This document shows, piece after piece, positions 17,518-28,148 of a stretch of DNA of 64,000 bases. The notes under the pieces were generated by a model. It ran no database searches. It was not told the origin of the DNA and saw nothing but the letters and a program-made list of their open reading frames with translations. How positions within the stretch are numbered: position 1 is the stretch's first letter; each line of letters opens with the position of its first letter. Made by a program: the position numbers and the translations under genes. The DNA comes from Marivirga salinae (GTDB lineage: Bacteria > Bacteroidota > Bacteroidia > Cytophagales > Cyclobacteriaceae). The stretch covers positions 4,216,001-4,280,000 of the forward strand of contig NZ_CP129971.1 of NCBI RefSeq assembly GCF_030503855.1, given 5' to 3'.

Positions 17518-19029
17518 TTAATCTTTCAGCGGAAGATAACTGATTTCAACAGGGAATTTATAATCTACTCCGCCCAGTTTTTCAAATGCTTTTTTGGAAA
17601 TTCTAATGATCACTTTTTCATCAACCCCAGTGTTGGGCAATTTTCCTAAAACCCTTACAAAAACGATTTGATCATTCAAATCATTTCTGACTTGCATGAT
17701 GGTACCAATCTTAGCAGTTCTATGTAATGCCAAATATTTTTCCGTCCCCTCAGAACCTTCGATTACCTCAGCAACGCCCTTTTCTTTGATCTTATCAATT
17801 TTAGGCATATCCTCTTCCTCCACAGTGAAGTAAGCTTTAGTATCTTGTTTTTGAGGATTTTCATTAAAATCTGCTTTAGGCTTTTCAAAAACTGGCTTCT
17901 CTTCTATCTTTTCTTCAATTTCAACATCTGCCATTAAAGCGTCAGGATTTTGAATGTATAATTTCTGCCCTTTGCTTAATTGGTAATTATCTAAACTATT
18001 CCATTTCCTAAGGTCTTCAACTTCTACATTATATTTTTCTGACAGACTATATAAAGTCTCACCAGACCCAACTGTGTGTATTTTTGATTTATCGACTCTG
18101 ATTGTATCCGTTTCTTCCTCAGCATCAGCAACAACTTTCAATTCTTCTGTTTCTGGCTTAGTAATTTTTATTACCTCACCTCCAACAAATGGCTCTTTAA
18201 ACTTATTCCAGTTCTTCAATTTAGTTTCTTGCAATCCATAAATTCCGGCTACCTTCTTATAAGTTTCGCCTTTCTTTGCGTAGTGTATTTTCTTTTCACT
18301 TGGGATTTGATTCTCCGGCTTAGGATTTTCAATTTCCTCCATTGCTTCTTCTGCAACCTCAGCTTTTACAATTAATTTCTGCCCAACCGCTATATTATTA
18401 TCTTTTAAATTATTGAGCTCAATAATTTCACTTTGCTTTACATCATATTGCTTGGATATACTGTAAATAGTTTCACCCATATCCACAGTATGGATAATCT
18501 CACCTTTCTTTTCAGTCTTTTCTCTATTTTCAGCCTTTTTACTCTTTTTAACCTGCTTTTTTTTAGCGCTATATGTAGCGGGGTTACTCACCCATAATTC
18601 CTGCCCAATACTTAAACTAGTAGATTGTAAGTTATTCCATTTCATGAGGTCATCTTGGCTAACATCATATTTCTTTGAAATAGAATAAATGGTTTCTCCT
18701 GCTTTAACGGTATGCTGTTTTCCATTAGATTGCGAAGTAGTTACAGTAGATGCAAATTCCTCTTCTTTATATGGAATTAAAAGCTCACGACCGATTTGGT
18801 CAATACTATAACCATCTTTCTCTTTAGGATTTACTTCTTGAATTTCCGCTACAGAAACATGGTAGCGTTTGCCCAAAGAATAAAGAGTTTCCTTAGGTTC
18901 TAATTTATGTATAATATATTTTTTTCCATCTACAACTTTAATCCCCACAGAATCTACGGCAGTAGCATTTACATTAAACGAAGTGATAAATAAGAAAAAT
19001 AGACAGATGAATGAAATTTTTATCTTCAT
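17518..19029 (-). CDS. Secreted protein with five LysM domains
   Basis: A 503-residue protein with a signal peptide (residues 1-22, ending NVNA). Five LysM repeats follow, each starting near a GETxYS-type motif: about residues 36-90, 105-150, 180-222, 247-290 and 315-355. A charged linker then leads to a C-terminal region, about 430-500 (GTIMQVRNDLNDQIVFVRV), resembling an RlpA/double-psi barrel domain. LysM domains bind peptidoglycan N-acetylglucosamine, so this is probably a cell-wall-associated periplasmic protein. No peptidase or amidase domain is visible. Confidence 0.88.
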   Translation of the reverse strand: MKIKISFICLFFLFITSFNVNATAVDSVGIKVVDGKKYIIHKLEPKETLYSLGKRYHVSVAEIQEVNPKEKDGYSIDQIGRELLIPYKEEEFASTVTTSQSNGKQHTVKAGETIYSISKKYDVSQDDLMKWNNLQSTSLSIGQELWVSNPATYSAKKKQVKKSKKAENREKTEKKGEIIHTVDMGETIYSISKQYDVKQSEIIELNNLKDNNIAVGQKLIVKAEVAEEAMEEIENPKPENQIPSEKKIHYAKKGETYKKVAGIYGLQETKLKNWNKFKEPFVGGEVIKITKPETEELKVVADAEEETDTIRVDKSKIHTVGSGETLYSLSEKYNVEVEDLRKWNSLDNYQLSKGQKLYIQNPDALMADVEIEEKIEEKPVFEKPKADFNENPQKQDTKAYFTVEEEDMPKIDKIKEKGVAEVIEGSEGTEKYLALHRTAKIGTIMQVRNDLNDQIVFVRVLGKLPNTGVDEKVIIRISKKAFEKLGGVDYKFPVEISYLPLKD

Positions 19030-19359
19030 GCTTTTTTTAAGGTATCCGATTGCTTTACAAAAATGGTTATTATGTAATGATATGTAAAATAAAACTGAGT
19101 TTTAATTCTCAAATCAATAAAGAAAACGTGATTTCAATATACGAATTATAAAAACAGCAGTTTAAAATAGAATATTAATTTAATTTTCTATTTCGCCTAA
19201 AATCTTTGTAAAGAATTGACTTCACAATTTACAAAAATGGAGATAAACAGATCAATATAAATCACTCATAAATTTATCTTTGTAGAAAATAATAAAATGT
19301 CATAGCATATTATTGTGGCTTAAATACTATTCTCTTAAATTGATGCATAATTTCTACAC
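19030..19359. other. Divergent promoter region, no gene
   Basis: A very AT-rich 330-base spacer between the leftward LysM gene and the rightward nfeD gene. It holds one TAnnTTTG match on the plus strand (TATCTTTG, 19275-19282), without a clear -33 element. I see no RNA gene, frame or strong hairpin. Confidence 0.5.
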
Positions 19360-20706
19360 ATGAAAAGAATAGCCCTTATTTTATTTCTTATTGGAATATT
19401 TCAATTTCCAATTTTTGCTGATTCCACTGATGTAAAGCAGGAAGTATTCATAATGGAAATAAAGGATCAGATTGATGTCAGAACTAATAGATATGTGGAG
19501 CTCGCACTTCAAGAAGCAAAAAACAGAAATTCCTCCCATATTTTAATTGAAATGAATACTTATGGAGGTGCACTTTATGATGCTGATGAAATTCGTTCAG
19601 CTCTTTTAAATTTAGACATCCCCGTTTATGTTTTTATAGATAATAATGCAGCATCTGCTGGTGCATTAATTTCCATTGCATGTGACAGCATTTATATGGC
19701 GCCTGGTGGAAGTATAGGAGCTGCAACTGTAGTTAATCAAACTGGTGAAGCTGCTCCAGATAAGTATCAGTCTTACATGAGGTCTATAATGAGATCAACA
19801 GCTGAAGCATCTGGAAGAGATCCAAGAATAGCGGAAGCCATGGTAGATGAAAAAATTGAAATAGAAGGAATCTCTAAAGCAGGAGAAGTTATTACCTTTT
19901 CTACTTCCGAAGCTATGAAATATGGATTTTGCGAAGGTGAATTTAATAACACAACAGAATTATTAACCCATTTGAAATTAGATGTTACCAAAGTTCACCG
20001 ATATGAGGTGAGCAATACAGAAGCCATTATATCATTTTTCATTAATCCATTCATCAGTGGAATATTAATTTTGATCATCATAGGAGGAATTTATTTTGAA
20101 TTACAAACTCCTGGAGTAGGCTTTCCGATTATGGCTTCCATCATTGCTTTAGTTCTTTATTTAGTACCTTATTATTTAAATGGATTGGCTGAAAATTGGG
20201 AGATCTTAGCTTTTATAATTGGACTAGTACTGATAGCCATTGAAGTATTTGTAATTCCTGGTTTTGGAATATTTGGGATCTTGGGTCTGATTTTGACTTT
20301 AGGATCCTTGGTATTCATGATGCTTAATAATGAAATGTTCGACTTTGAATTTGTGCCAAAAGAAAATATCACAAGAGCCTTGCTCACTACATTAACTGGA
20401 TTATTTGGAAGCATAATTTTAATGTTTATTGGAGGAGTTCGTTTAACTAATAGTAATTTTTTCAAAAAAGTAGCATTACAAGGAGTTCAATCAAAGACTG
20501 AAGGTTATTCTTCAAGATTTATTAAAGCTGGATTAGCTGATAAAACAGGAACTGTGTTTTCAGTTTTAAGACCAAGCGGAAAAGTTGAAATAGAAGGAGA
20601 ACTGTATGATGCACATACTAGAGGCGAATATTTAGAACAAGGAGAAAAAATAGTGGTAGTAGATGAAAGTGGCACAAGTTTAAAGGTTAAAAAAGCTGAA
20701 AACTAA
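19360..20706 (+). CDS. NfeD-type membrane serine protease (ClpP class)
   Basis: A 448-residue long-form NfeD protein. A signal peptide (1-20) is followed by a ClpP-like protease domain with nucleophile Ser99 in NNAASAGALIS and a candidate general base Lys135. Four or five membrane spans follow (about 228-350), and a C-terminal OB-fold NfeD domain (about 385-446, GKVEIEGELYDAHTRGE). Long NfeD proteins pair with stomatin-type proteins in membrane quality control; no stomatin gene is adjacent here. kdsB begins six bases downstream, so the two are probably co-transcribed. Confidence 0.9.
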   Translation: MKRIALILFLIGIFQFPIFADSTDVKQEVFIMEIKDQIDVRTNRYVELALQEAKNRNSSHILIEMNTYGGALYDADEIRSALLNLDIPVYVFIDNNAASAGALISIACDSIYMAPGGSIGAATVVNQTGEAAPDKYQSYMRSIMRSTAEASGRDPRIAEAMVDEKIEIEGISKAGEVITFSTSEAMKYGFCEGEFNNTTELLTHLKLDVTKVHRYEVSNTEAIISFFINPFISGILILIIIGGIYFELQTPGVGFPIMASIIALVLYLVPYYLNGLAENWEILAFIIGLVLIAIEVFVIPGFGIFGILGLILTLGSLVFMMLNNEMFDFEFVPKENITRALLTTLTGLFGSIILMFIGGVRLTNSNFFKKVALQGVQSKTEGYSSRFIKAGLADKTGTVFSVLRPSGKVEIEGELYDAHTRGEYLEQGEKIVVVDESGTSLKVKKAEN

Positions 20707-20712
20707 GAAAAT

Positions 20713-21453
20713 ATGGACATAATTGGAATTATCCCAGCGCGATATGCCTCAACCAGATTTCCAGGGAAACCTTTAGTTGATATTGCAGGTAAATCTATGA
20801 TTCAACGCGTAATAGAACAGTGTAAAAAAAGCAAAGTTCTGAAAAAAGTGATTGTGGCCACAGATGATGAACGAATTTTTGATCATGTAAAAAGCTTGGG
20901 ATATGAAGTATACATGACAAGTCCTGATCACAAAAATGGGACAGAAAGATGCCATGAAGCTTTGAAATTAATAGGGGGCAGTTATGATTTCGTTATTAAT
21001 ATCCAAGGTGACGAACCTTTTATAGATCCGCAACAAATTGATCTTTTAGGGAGCATAATTAATAGAAAAACTGAAATTGCCACCTTAATAAAAAATATTG
21101 ACCACTTAGAAGATCTTCAAAATCCAAATGTTATCAAAGCCCTGAAAGCAGATAGCGGATTAGCTCTATATTTCTCACGATCTCCTATTCCGCATATGCG
21201 CAATATCCCAACAGAAGACTGGATGAAAAGCCATCAACATTATAAACACATCGGGATTTATGCATATAGGGTAGATATTTTAGCAAAATTGGTAACCCTT
21301 TCCCCTACTCCTCTAGAGTTAGCAGAATCTTTAGAGCAATTACGTTGGATAGAAAATGGATATCGAATCAGAACAGCCATTACTCCAATAGAATCTATTG
21401 GAATTGATGTGCCTGAAGATGTAGAAAAAGCTTTGAAAGAAATGGAATTATGA
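20713..21453 (+). CDS. kdsB: CMP-KDO synthetase (KdsB)
   Basis: KdsB activates KDO with CTP for addition to lipid A. The 246-residue enzyme has the nucleotide-binding start IIPARYASTRFPGKPL (residues 5-20), a second conserved block MTSPDHKNGTERCHEA, and INIQGDEPFI, whose acidic residues bind metal. IGIYAYR and LEQLRWIENGY are family landmarks. This implies lipopolysaccharide with a KDO core. It sits between nfeD (six-base gap) and a nitroreductase gene (four-base ATGA overlap). Confidence 0.96.
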   Translation: MDIIGIIPARYASTRFPGKPLVDIAGKSMIQRVIEQCKKSKVLKKVIVATDDERIFDHVKSLGYEVYMTSPDHKNGTERCHEALKLIGGSYDFVINIQGDEPFIDPQQIDLLGSIINRKTEIATLIKNIDHLEDLQNPNVIKALKADSGLALYFSRSPIPHMRNIPTEDWMKSHQHYKHIGIYAYRVDILAKLVTLSPTPLELAESLEQLRWIENGYRIRTAITPIESIGIDVPEDVEKALKEMEL

Positions 21454-22130
21454 TGGAAAAGTTAATAAATGGACATCCTCACATTCAATTAAAACATGAG
21501 AATCCAGATAATCAAACTTTAAATGTGAGAAGCAAAGATTTCTATTTATCTATGAACAAAAGAAGATCAGTAAGAGAGTTTTCTGATCAATCCGTTCCTA
21601 AAGAAACAATAGAAAACATTGTTAAAACAGCTGCAACAGCTCCGTCAGGCGCGCACAAACAACCTTGGACTTTCTGTATTATTTCTAATCCTGAATTAAA
21701 AAAGAAAATTAGGCAAGCGGCAGAGAAAGAAGAACAAGAAAGTTACCAAAACCGCATGAGCGATCAATGGCTTAAAGACTTAGAACCCATTGGTACTGAC
21801 TGGGAAAAACCATTTCTGGAAACTGTTCCCTATATCATAGTGGTTTTTAAGAAAATTTACGATGAGGAAGAAGGCCAGAAGAAAACCAATTATTATGTAA
21901 ATGAATCAGTAGGAATTGCTTGCGGATTTTTAATTTCTGCAATTCATCAAGCTGGCTTGGCTACGCTAACCCACACACCAAGCCCTATGAATTTTTTATC
22001 TGAAATTCTAGAAAGGCCCAAAAACGAAAGACCCTTTTTATTATTACCCGTTGGTTATCCTGCAGAGGAAACTTACGTTCCTAAGCTTGAAAGAAAAGGA
22101 TTAAGTGAGATTTCGGTGTTTTTTGAGTAA
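21450..22130 (+). CDS. Nitroreductase-family protein (iodotyrosine deiodinase-like)
   Basis: A 226-residue FMN-binding oxidoreductase. RRSVREFSDQSVP (about residues 38-50) contains the FMN-phosphate-contacting arginines, TAPSGAHKQPW is the family's second block, and YYVNESVGIACGFLI and TPSPMNFL follow. GAHKQPW and the PMNF segment are closest to bacterial iodotyrosine deiodinase/BluB-like members, so halotyrosine dehalogenation is possible but inferred. The start overlaps the kdsB stop by four bases; an ATG three bases later would do equally well. Confidence 0.85.
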   Translation: MMEKLINGHPHIQLKHENPDNQTLNVRSKDFYLSMNKRRSVREFSDQSVPKETIENIVKTAATAPSGAHKQPWTFCIISNPELKKKIRQAAEKEEQESYQNRMSDQWLKDLEPIGTDWEKPFLETVPYIIVVFKKIYDEEEGQKKTNYYVNESVGIACGFLISAIHQAGLATLTHTPSPMNFLSEILERPKNERPFLLLPVGYPAEETYVPKLERKGLSEISVFFE

Positions 22131-22136
22131 AAAAAA

Positions 22137-22159
22137 GAGACTCATTTAATGTGAGTCTC
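22137..22159 (-). terminator. Terminator for the 1352-residue T9SS gene
   Basis: Eight-base arms GAGACTCA and TGAGTCTC enclose the loop TTTAATG. On the minus strand the stem is followed by a run of eight T residues. It lies between the convergent nitroreductase and T9SS genes and serves the leftward one best. Confidence 0.85.
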
Positions 22160-22170
22160 CCTTATCTAAT

Positions 22171-25100
22171 TTATTCCTTAACAAATTTACGTTTTACAGT
22201 TCCCCGTTTACTTTTGAGGATTAATAAATATACCCCTTTCCTTAAATCACTTACATCTATTGAAGCATTTTGCTCGTTAGTTTCCTCACTCTTTATTAAA
22301 GTACCATTTACTTCATAAACCCTTATTGTAGTAGTTCCGTGATGAATAGTCCCTAAATCGAGTTTAAGTCGATTCGAAACTGGGTTAGGATAAAGCTTGG
22401 TACTAAAAGCATCCTTAACAGATAAAACTGTTTCTGTGACTTCGAAAGGTTCAGACATAAATCCACAGCCATTCAAGATTGCTTCAACAGAATAAATACC
22501 TGTTGAATTGACTAATGGTCGTTCTTGAGTAGATAACTGATTCCCATCCTCATCATACCAAATGAGACTGTTATATCCAATATTTTGAACAAATAGTTCA
22601 AGGTCTCCATTGCTAAGTCTGTTAGATTCAATTACCGGATTCTCTGACTGCACCACACTACTTGAAATATTAATTGCAGAGCTCGTAACAGGATCACAAA
22701 GCCCACTGACTACACATCGATAATCAGCATCAATATTTTCGCTTGTCACTACAAATCTCAAAGTATCATCATTAACTGAGGAATATAAATCATCTGCCGT
22801 CAAATCAGTAAAGCCATCGCCTAAATCAATCTGCCACTGGTAGTTTAATGACTTACCCTGAGCTTCTACAAACACATAGGTTTCATCGTTAATGCAAACC
22901 GTAGTACCCATTTCTTGCGACTCACTCCGCAGACTACTAATCGTAACTTCATTCATAATAAATTGCACGGGATCACTTTCTGCAATTTGCTCACAATTGG
23001 ATCCATTTATAATTCTGGATTTGAAATAGTTTCCTGAATATTCAATATTATTATAGTTGTTACCGTCAAAAAATATAGAATCATTATCATCAGATGTAGA
23101 ATTGCTGCCTCCTGTATAGAAGTTGAAGGTTCCCTCTTCTCCACTTGCTGAAGTTAACCATTGGTATATCAGATTGTCACCTTTTGCTATTACACCAAAT
23201 ACAGCTACTTCTCCCTGATCATAACAAATAGTTTGATCTTCAGGGTGAGTTTCAATAACAGGAGCCTCTTCAATGAATAATTGTGAAGTATCAGAATAGA
23301 AGTTGGAAGAACAGCCAGTAATGGATAATCTATAATAATTCGAATCTAAATCTATTGCAGCAGAATCGATTTTAAGCACACGATCGGCAGCCCCTGTATA
23401 AAATTCATTATCAATGACATCGGTAAATGTATTTCCATCAGAAGAAACCTGCCACTGAAAGCTAAAGTAGTCAGCATTTATTCCATCGTAGTTAGACAAT
23501 GTTCTTTGTATAGAGCCAAATCCATCTTGACAAACAGTAAGGTCACCTGTGCTGTTAGTGGTAGTGTAATTTGGATCAGAGTAAACTGTTAACCTTGCAC
23601 TTTGTGATATACTTTCGCACAAATCATTTTCGGAAGAAACTACACATCGATACAATATATCACTTGAACCTGTATTGTTCATGACTCTAAGTGTATCATC
23701 ATTTACTCCTAAATGATTACCATCTTCGGTTAATGAAGTATAGACTCCCCCTGAGTTTGAAATCAATCTATATTCCCATTGGTAAGTTACATTTGGCTGG
23801 TCTGATTCGACAATAAAAAGAGTCTCCTCGTTTTCACAGCTTTTAACATCATCACTAATCGTCAATTCAGGACGTCTATCAATGATAGACTGGACAGTAT
23901 CAGATATTTCGGCACATGGCATTATTACAGCTCTATATTGTAGGTCATTGTTCTTCTGAGTAGCAACAAACGTTAATGAATTAGATTTTTCATCAGGAAT
24001 ATTGATAAAGCCATTACCATTAATAGAGTCAACCTGCCATTGCACATATTCACCGAAATCTAGATCGGTCTCTATCTGAAAGCTTAATGACCTACCATCT
24101 CCTGTAAAATCACAATCAGACTGGCGAGTGGGTTGGGTAGTAATCCGGTTTCTAGTTAATTCCTTTTCAATAATAATTAAACGAGCATTTGATTCACCCA
24201 TACAGTTAGTATTGATATTAGTAGCAATACATTTATAATCAACTACCCCCACACTATTAATTTGCTCCATTGTATTATTTGCACCATCCACGCTTAGTGT
24301 AGAAGTTTCAGTGCCGCTATATAAACCTCCATCTGATAAATTTTCATACGAGGAAGTATTTCTATTATAAATTTGCCATTGATAGGTTAAATCTTGATTT
24401 TCAGAGTTTGCAACATAACTTACATTCCCTCCATCACAAAGTACCACTTCAGAAGTGCCGCCATTTCCAGAAATTGAAAATTCTGGAGCTGGATTTACAT
24501 TTAGCGTTGCCGTATTCGAAATGACTTCAGTTTCACAACCAGCTGCAACAAGCCTAAACTGATAACCATCCGATTCAAGAGAATTAATATTATTTAAGGT
24601 TAATGTGCTAGTGAATACATTTTCATTGTTCCCATTTTCAGGAAGATCAACGAAACCACTACCCGTTAAAGAATCAACTTGCCATCTTAAGTTTCCGGAA
24701 TTACCAGAAATAGCAGCAGAAAACTGGATCCCATCATCATATTGGCAAGCAGTAACATTAGTTGGTTGAGTAGTAAAACTAGGATTTTCAGTTACAGGCA
24801 AAACAACATTTTGGGACGTTTTACTACAATTCCCATCCGATATTATGACACGATATCGGTTTCCATTTAAGGATGTTGTTATATTATTGATAATTAGTGT
24901 ATTGGAGTTTGTATTAGCGTAAGTAGCATCATCGCTTAAATCCGTATAAAGACCTGAGCCTGAATTAGTATTCACTTGCCATTGATAAGTCAATCCTGTT
25001 CCACTTGCATCAACGCTAATATCTCTTGATTCACCCACACAAGCATTTGTTACTTCAGGTTCAGTATTGATAGTGATAGTTTCACATAAACCTAATTTTG

Positions 25101-26229
25101 CAATTGTATTAGCAGTCTTTCCTCCGTAAATATCAAAATCCCCTACCGCAATAAATTCATCAGAAGTTTCATTATATAGAATACTTTTTACATTTGAAGT
25201 AGTGCTACTCTCAAAATTATTAGCGGCAAAAAAGTCGGTCTTTGACAAAGTTGCAGGATCACCATAGACAACACCAAATTCTCCTGAAATAAAAAAGTAA
25301 TCATCATTATCATCAACTATCAAATCTGTCAATTCAACTGGAGCAGTTCCATTTGTAGAAACAAAATTATCATCTACATAGGTGCCGTCAGATTGATATT
25401 TTACAAAAACAACGCCAGCACTAGATGTATTTTGAATGGTATAAACATCTCCACTACTATTAACTTCAATTTCTGCAATTGGTCTTGAACTAATGATATG
25501 TTGGGCGTAATTAGGTACAAAGTTTTGATCAAAATTACCAGTCAAATAATCAAATCTGGCAATATTAATCGGACTGAAAATTCCAACTGAATTAAATCTC
25601 CCAACAATATATACATCATTATTATTGTCAACCGCTATGTCCTTAACAGCTGCACTGGTCCCAGTAAGTGTTCTTACTGAAAAATCATTATCTTCTGCAC
25701 CTGTGGAACTCAAGTGCTGAGCAATTTCGATATCACCGCTTACTTCTTGACCAATATATAGCTTGCTTAATTGATCATCCAAACCTAATTCTTGAATAGT
25801 GCCTCCAGCAGATAAATTGGTCCGACTGAAATTAAACCCCCCATCAATAGTGCCGGTATTATCTATTTTTAAAACTTCAGCAGCAAATGTTCCTGAAATA
25901 TAAATATTATCACTAGCATCTATTTCCATATCAGTTATGCTAGTACCAGAAAAAGTAGCACTTAAATCGCCAAAACCTACATCTAAGGTTCCGTCAGCAT
26001 TCAATCTGACCAAACCTTCTCTGGCGGTACCATTGTAGCCTGTAAAATCACCAGCAACAATATACTTCCCATTCGAATCCATCAACACAATATTTGGAGA
26101 GCCTCCTGTAAAGCCGGCATCCGCATTACTATTGAAGTTTTCATTTAGTTCATAAATTTGAGCATTAACTATAAAAACAGTATTTAAGAATAAGAAAATA
26201 CTAAAAAGTGACTTATAGAATAAATTCAT
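22171..26229 (-). CDS. T9SS cargo: delta-60 propeller plus Ig-like repeats
   Basis: A 1352-residue secreted protein. A signal peptide (ending IVNAQ, about residue 24) is followed by delta-60/propeller-type repeats over about 25-385 (the N-DGTLDVGFGD pattern), then about ten Ig-like repeats of 85-100 residues. These repeats share paired cysteines and the phrase YQWQ(V/I). The C-terminal 75 residues (LYPNPVSNRLKLDLG ... RKFVKE) are a type A T9SS sorting domain, removed on export through the outer membrane. It is probably a surface-attached or released adhesin. The next gene upstream is a sensor kinase, 108 bases away, with its regulator beyond. Confidence 0.93.
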   Translation of the reverse strand: MNLFYKSLFSIFLFLNTVFIVNAQIYELNENFNSNADAGFTGGSPNIVLMDSNGKYIVAGDFTGYNGTAREGLVRLNADGTLDVGFGDLSATFSGTSITDMEIDASDNIYISGTFAAEVLKIDNTGTIDGGFNFSRTNLSAGGTIQELGLDDQLSKLYIGQEVSGDIEIAQHLSSTGAEDNDFSVRTLTGTSAAVKDIAVDNNNDVYIVGRFNSVGIFSPINIARFDYLTGNFDQNFVPNYAQHIISSRPIAEIEVNSSGDVYTIQNTSSAGVVFVKYQSDGTYVDDNFVSTNGTAPVELTDLIVDDNDDYFFISGEFGVVYGDPATLSKTDFFAANNFESSTTSNVKSILYNETSDEFIAVGDFDIYGGKTANTIAKLGLCETITINTEPEVTNACVGESRDISVDASGTGLTYQWQVNTNSGSGLYTDLSDDATYANTNSNTLIINNITTSLNGNRYRVIISDGNCSKTSQNVVLPVTENPSFTTQPTNVTACQYDDGIQFSAAISGNSGNLRWQVDSLTGSGFVDLPENGNNENVFTSTLTLNNINSLESDGYQFRLVAAGCETEVISNTATLNVNPAPEFSISGNGGTSEVVLCDGGNVSYVANSENQDLTYQWQIYNRNTSSYENLSDGGLYSGTETSTLSVDGANNTMEQINSVGVVDYKCIATNINTNCMGESNARLIIIEKELTRNRITTQPTRQSDCDFTGDGRSLSFQIETDLDFGEYVQWQVDSINGNGFINIPDEKSNSLTFVATQKNNDLQYRAVIMPCAEISDTVQSIIDRRPELTISDDVKSCENEETLFIVESDQPNVTYQWEYRLISNSGGVYTSLTEDGNHLGVNDDTLRVMNNTGSSDILYRCVVSSENDLCESISQSARLTVYSDPNYTTTNSTGDLTVCQDGFGSIQRTLSNYDGINADYFSFQWQVSSDGNTFTDVIDNEFYTGAADRVLKIDSAAIDLDSNYYRLSITGCSSNFYSDTSQLFIEEAPVIETHPEDQTICYDQGEVAVFGVIAKGDNLIYQWLTSASGEEGTFNFYTGGSNSTSDDNDSIFFDGNNYNNIEYSGNYFKSRIINGSNCEQIAESDPVQFIMNEVTISSLRSESQEMGTTVCINDETYVFVEAQGKSLNYQWQIDLGDGFTDLTADDLYSSVNDDTLRFVVTSENIDADYRCVVSGLCDPVTSSAINISSSVVQSENPVIESNRLSNGDLELFVQNIGYNSLIWYDEDGNQLSTQERPLVNSTGIYSVEAILNGCGFMSEPFEVTETVLSVKDAFSTKLYPNPVSNRLKLDLGTIHHGTTTIRVYEVNGTLIKSEETNEQNASIDVSDLRKGVYLLILKSKRGTVKRKFVKE

Positions 26230-26336
26230 GATACACTAATATTTTTGATGATTTACAATTGTAAATATCCTAAATACTACTGTTTTATTTATACCTCTTT
26301 TGAGGTATTATATAATTTATTCAGCTGTATTATAAA

Positions 26337-28148
26337 TTATTTAATTACAATTTGAATTAAAACACCCTTTTCATGACTTCCGTCATGTAATATGAGCTCA
26401 CCATTAATCAGCTTTATCCTATTGTGGATATTTAAAAGTCCAATTCCCTTTTCAGCTTCTTTTAATTGAAATCCAATACCATCATCAATATATTGAATCA
26501 TAATACCTTCTTTGGAACAGAAAAATTGAAATCTAACATTATTAGCTTTACTATGCTTGATTGCATTTTGAATTAATTCCTGAACAATTCTAAAAATATG
26601 GAGGGTAACTTCACTGGATGGATTATAGTGCTCCCAGCCATAGAAGTAACTGGAAAAGCTTATTTTATCATTTGAGGATAAAACACACAATTCAGTAATC
26701 TCATATTTTAAATCTTTGTTTTTTAGTTGAGGGGTAATTAAACCGTGGCTTAAATTTCTGACTGCATCCACAGTTTGTTGGAGAAGGTTTCGCAAATATT
26801 GATTATCCTTAGCTATTTGTTGTTTTACAACAGCCAAATTAGCCCCAATCATATCATGCAACTCACGACCAACTAAATTGCGCTCTTTTTCCTGACTTTC
26901 AACTGTTGCGAGAAGTAAATTCCTTTGATGAAGCTTTTGGGCTCGGACCAAAGAAGTTCTCTCATTATAAATCTTATAATTCTCTCTCGCCACAAGAAAT
27001 AAAAAGGTGAAAATTTCTATTATTGACATGACCAATAGTATGGCATACACATTAATACTTTCACTTTGAATGACTCCTAAATTTGGAAAGGTATTTGTCA
27101 ACCAAAACACTGTAACGTAGAAAGTATAGATTGCCAATAGCAAAATAGCATTAGGTTTCTTTAAAAGGGCGGCTCGAAATAAGAAAACTAATTGAAAAAC
27201 AAATATTAAAGCTGAAACATAAATTGCGTAATACGTAATGATGAGCAAGATTTTAGTATCCTTAATAGGATCAAATAGTACCAGAATAAATAAAATGCAG
27301 AAACCAAAAACCAAATATATCATGAATTTCCACATTTTAGGATTAAGCTTTTTTATTGGAGTTAGCGCATTCAAAAACATCGGAAATGAGTAGACTACTA
27401 ATATATTTCCCAAATGCTTTATATCTATTATAGTATTTCTGTTGTCCTGGTTAATAAATAAAAAGTAATCCCCAGTTTCCACCCCTACAAAAAGTATAAT
27501 TCCAATTAGTAAAAGCGTATAATAAAGGAATAACCTAGTTTTAATAAAAAAGAAAAGGATAGAAGATAATATTATTGAAAACAGCATTATTCCTTTCCAA
27601 AACCATTTTAGAGAATGATAATCATTATTAACTTCTCTCATTTTGCTTTCAGAAAGCAAAAATAAGTTAGCCCTTAATGGTAAGTAGCGGTGATCAAGCC
27701 TAAGGTATAGTTGATAAGTTGAATTTGGCTGCAAATTTAATTTAAAAGGATAACCACTTGATTCAATAACCTTTTCATCGTAAGGTCGAGCAGTCCCTGT
27801 TTTAATTTGACGAATAACTTTGCCCGTATTAACCACATACAAATCAATATACTCTATGTGGTGATAAGGTATATATAAAAATTTCTCGATAAATTGATCG
27901 CTTGCATTCTGAATATTAAATTTTATCCATTGAGGATGTTCGGCAATACCAAAATTCAAATTTGCCGCTTCCCCACCTTTCCAATCAAAATTAATTACAT
28001 CATTTATCTCAGCTGAATCAGTTAAATCTGAGTAGGTTTGGAAATTACCTGAAACTTTAAAAATATCCTCTAGTTGATTTACGTTTATCGGATTAGCACA
28101 AAAAAGCATATTGGGAATCAGCAAGAATATTATCAGCAACCGCATCAT
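26337..28148 (-). CDS. 7TMR-DISM sensor histidine kinase
   Basis: A 603-residue kinase. A signal sequence and a 7TMR-DISM extracellular carbohydrate-binding-like domain (about 20-175) precede seven membrane spans (about 178-385). Then come a coiled linker and a NarL-type HisKA_3 domain with phosphoacceptor His in RELHDMIGANLA, and a HATPase domain with ELIQNAIKHSKA (N box) and GIGLLNIHNRI (G box). The stop region overlaps nothing, but its start overlaps the upstream regulator gene's stop by four bases, so the two are coupled as a two-component system. The ligand is unknown; it may be a sugar, or it may sense surface contact. Confidence 0.92.
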   Translation of the reverse strand: MMRLLIIFLLIPNMLFCANPINVNQLEDIFKVSGNFQTYSDLTDSAEINDVINFDWKGGEAANLNFGIAEHPQWIKFNIQNASDQFIEKFLYIPYHHIEYIDLYVVNTGKVIRQIKTGTARPYDEKVIESSGYPFKLNLQPNSTYQLYLRLDHRYLPLRANLFLLSESKMREVNNDYHSLKWFWKGIMLFSIILSSILFFFIKTRLFLYYTLLLIGIILFVGVETGDYFLFINQDNRNTIIDIKHLGNILVVYSFPMFLNALTPIKKLNPKMWKFMIYLVFGFCILFILVLFDPIKDTKILLIITYYAIYVSALIFVFQLVFLFRAALLKKPNAILLLAIYTFYVTVFWLTNTFPNLGVIQSESINVYAILLVMSIIEIFTFLFLVARENYKIYNERTSLVRAQKLHQRNLLLATVESQEKERNLVGRELHDMIGANLAVVKQQIAKDNQYLRNLLQQTVDAVRNLSHGLITPQLKNKDLKYEITELCVLSSNDKISFSSYFYGWEHYNPSSEVTLHIFRIVQELIQNAIKHSKANNVRFQFFCSKEGIMIQYIDDGIGFQLKEAEKGIGLLNIHNRIKLINGELILHDGSHEKGVLIQIVIK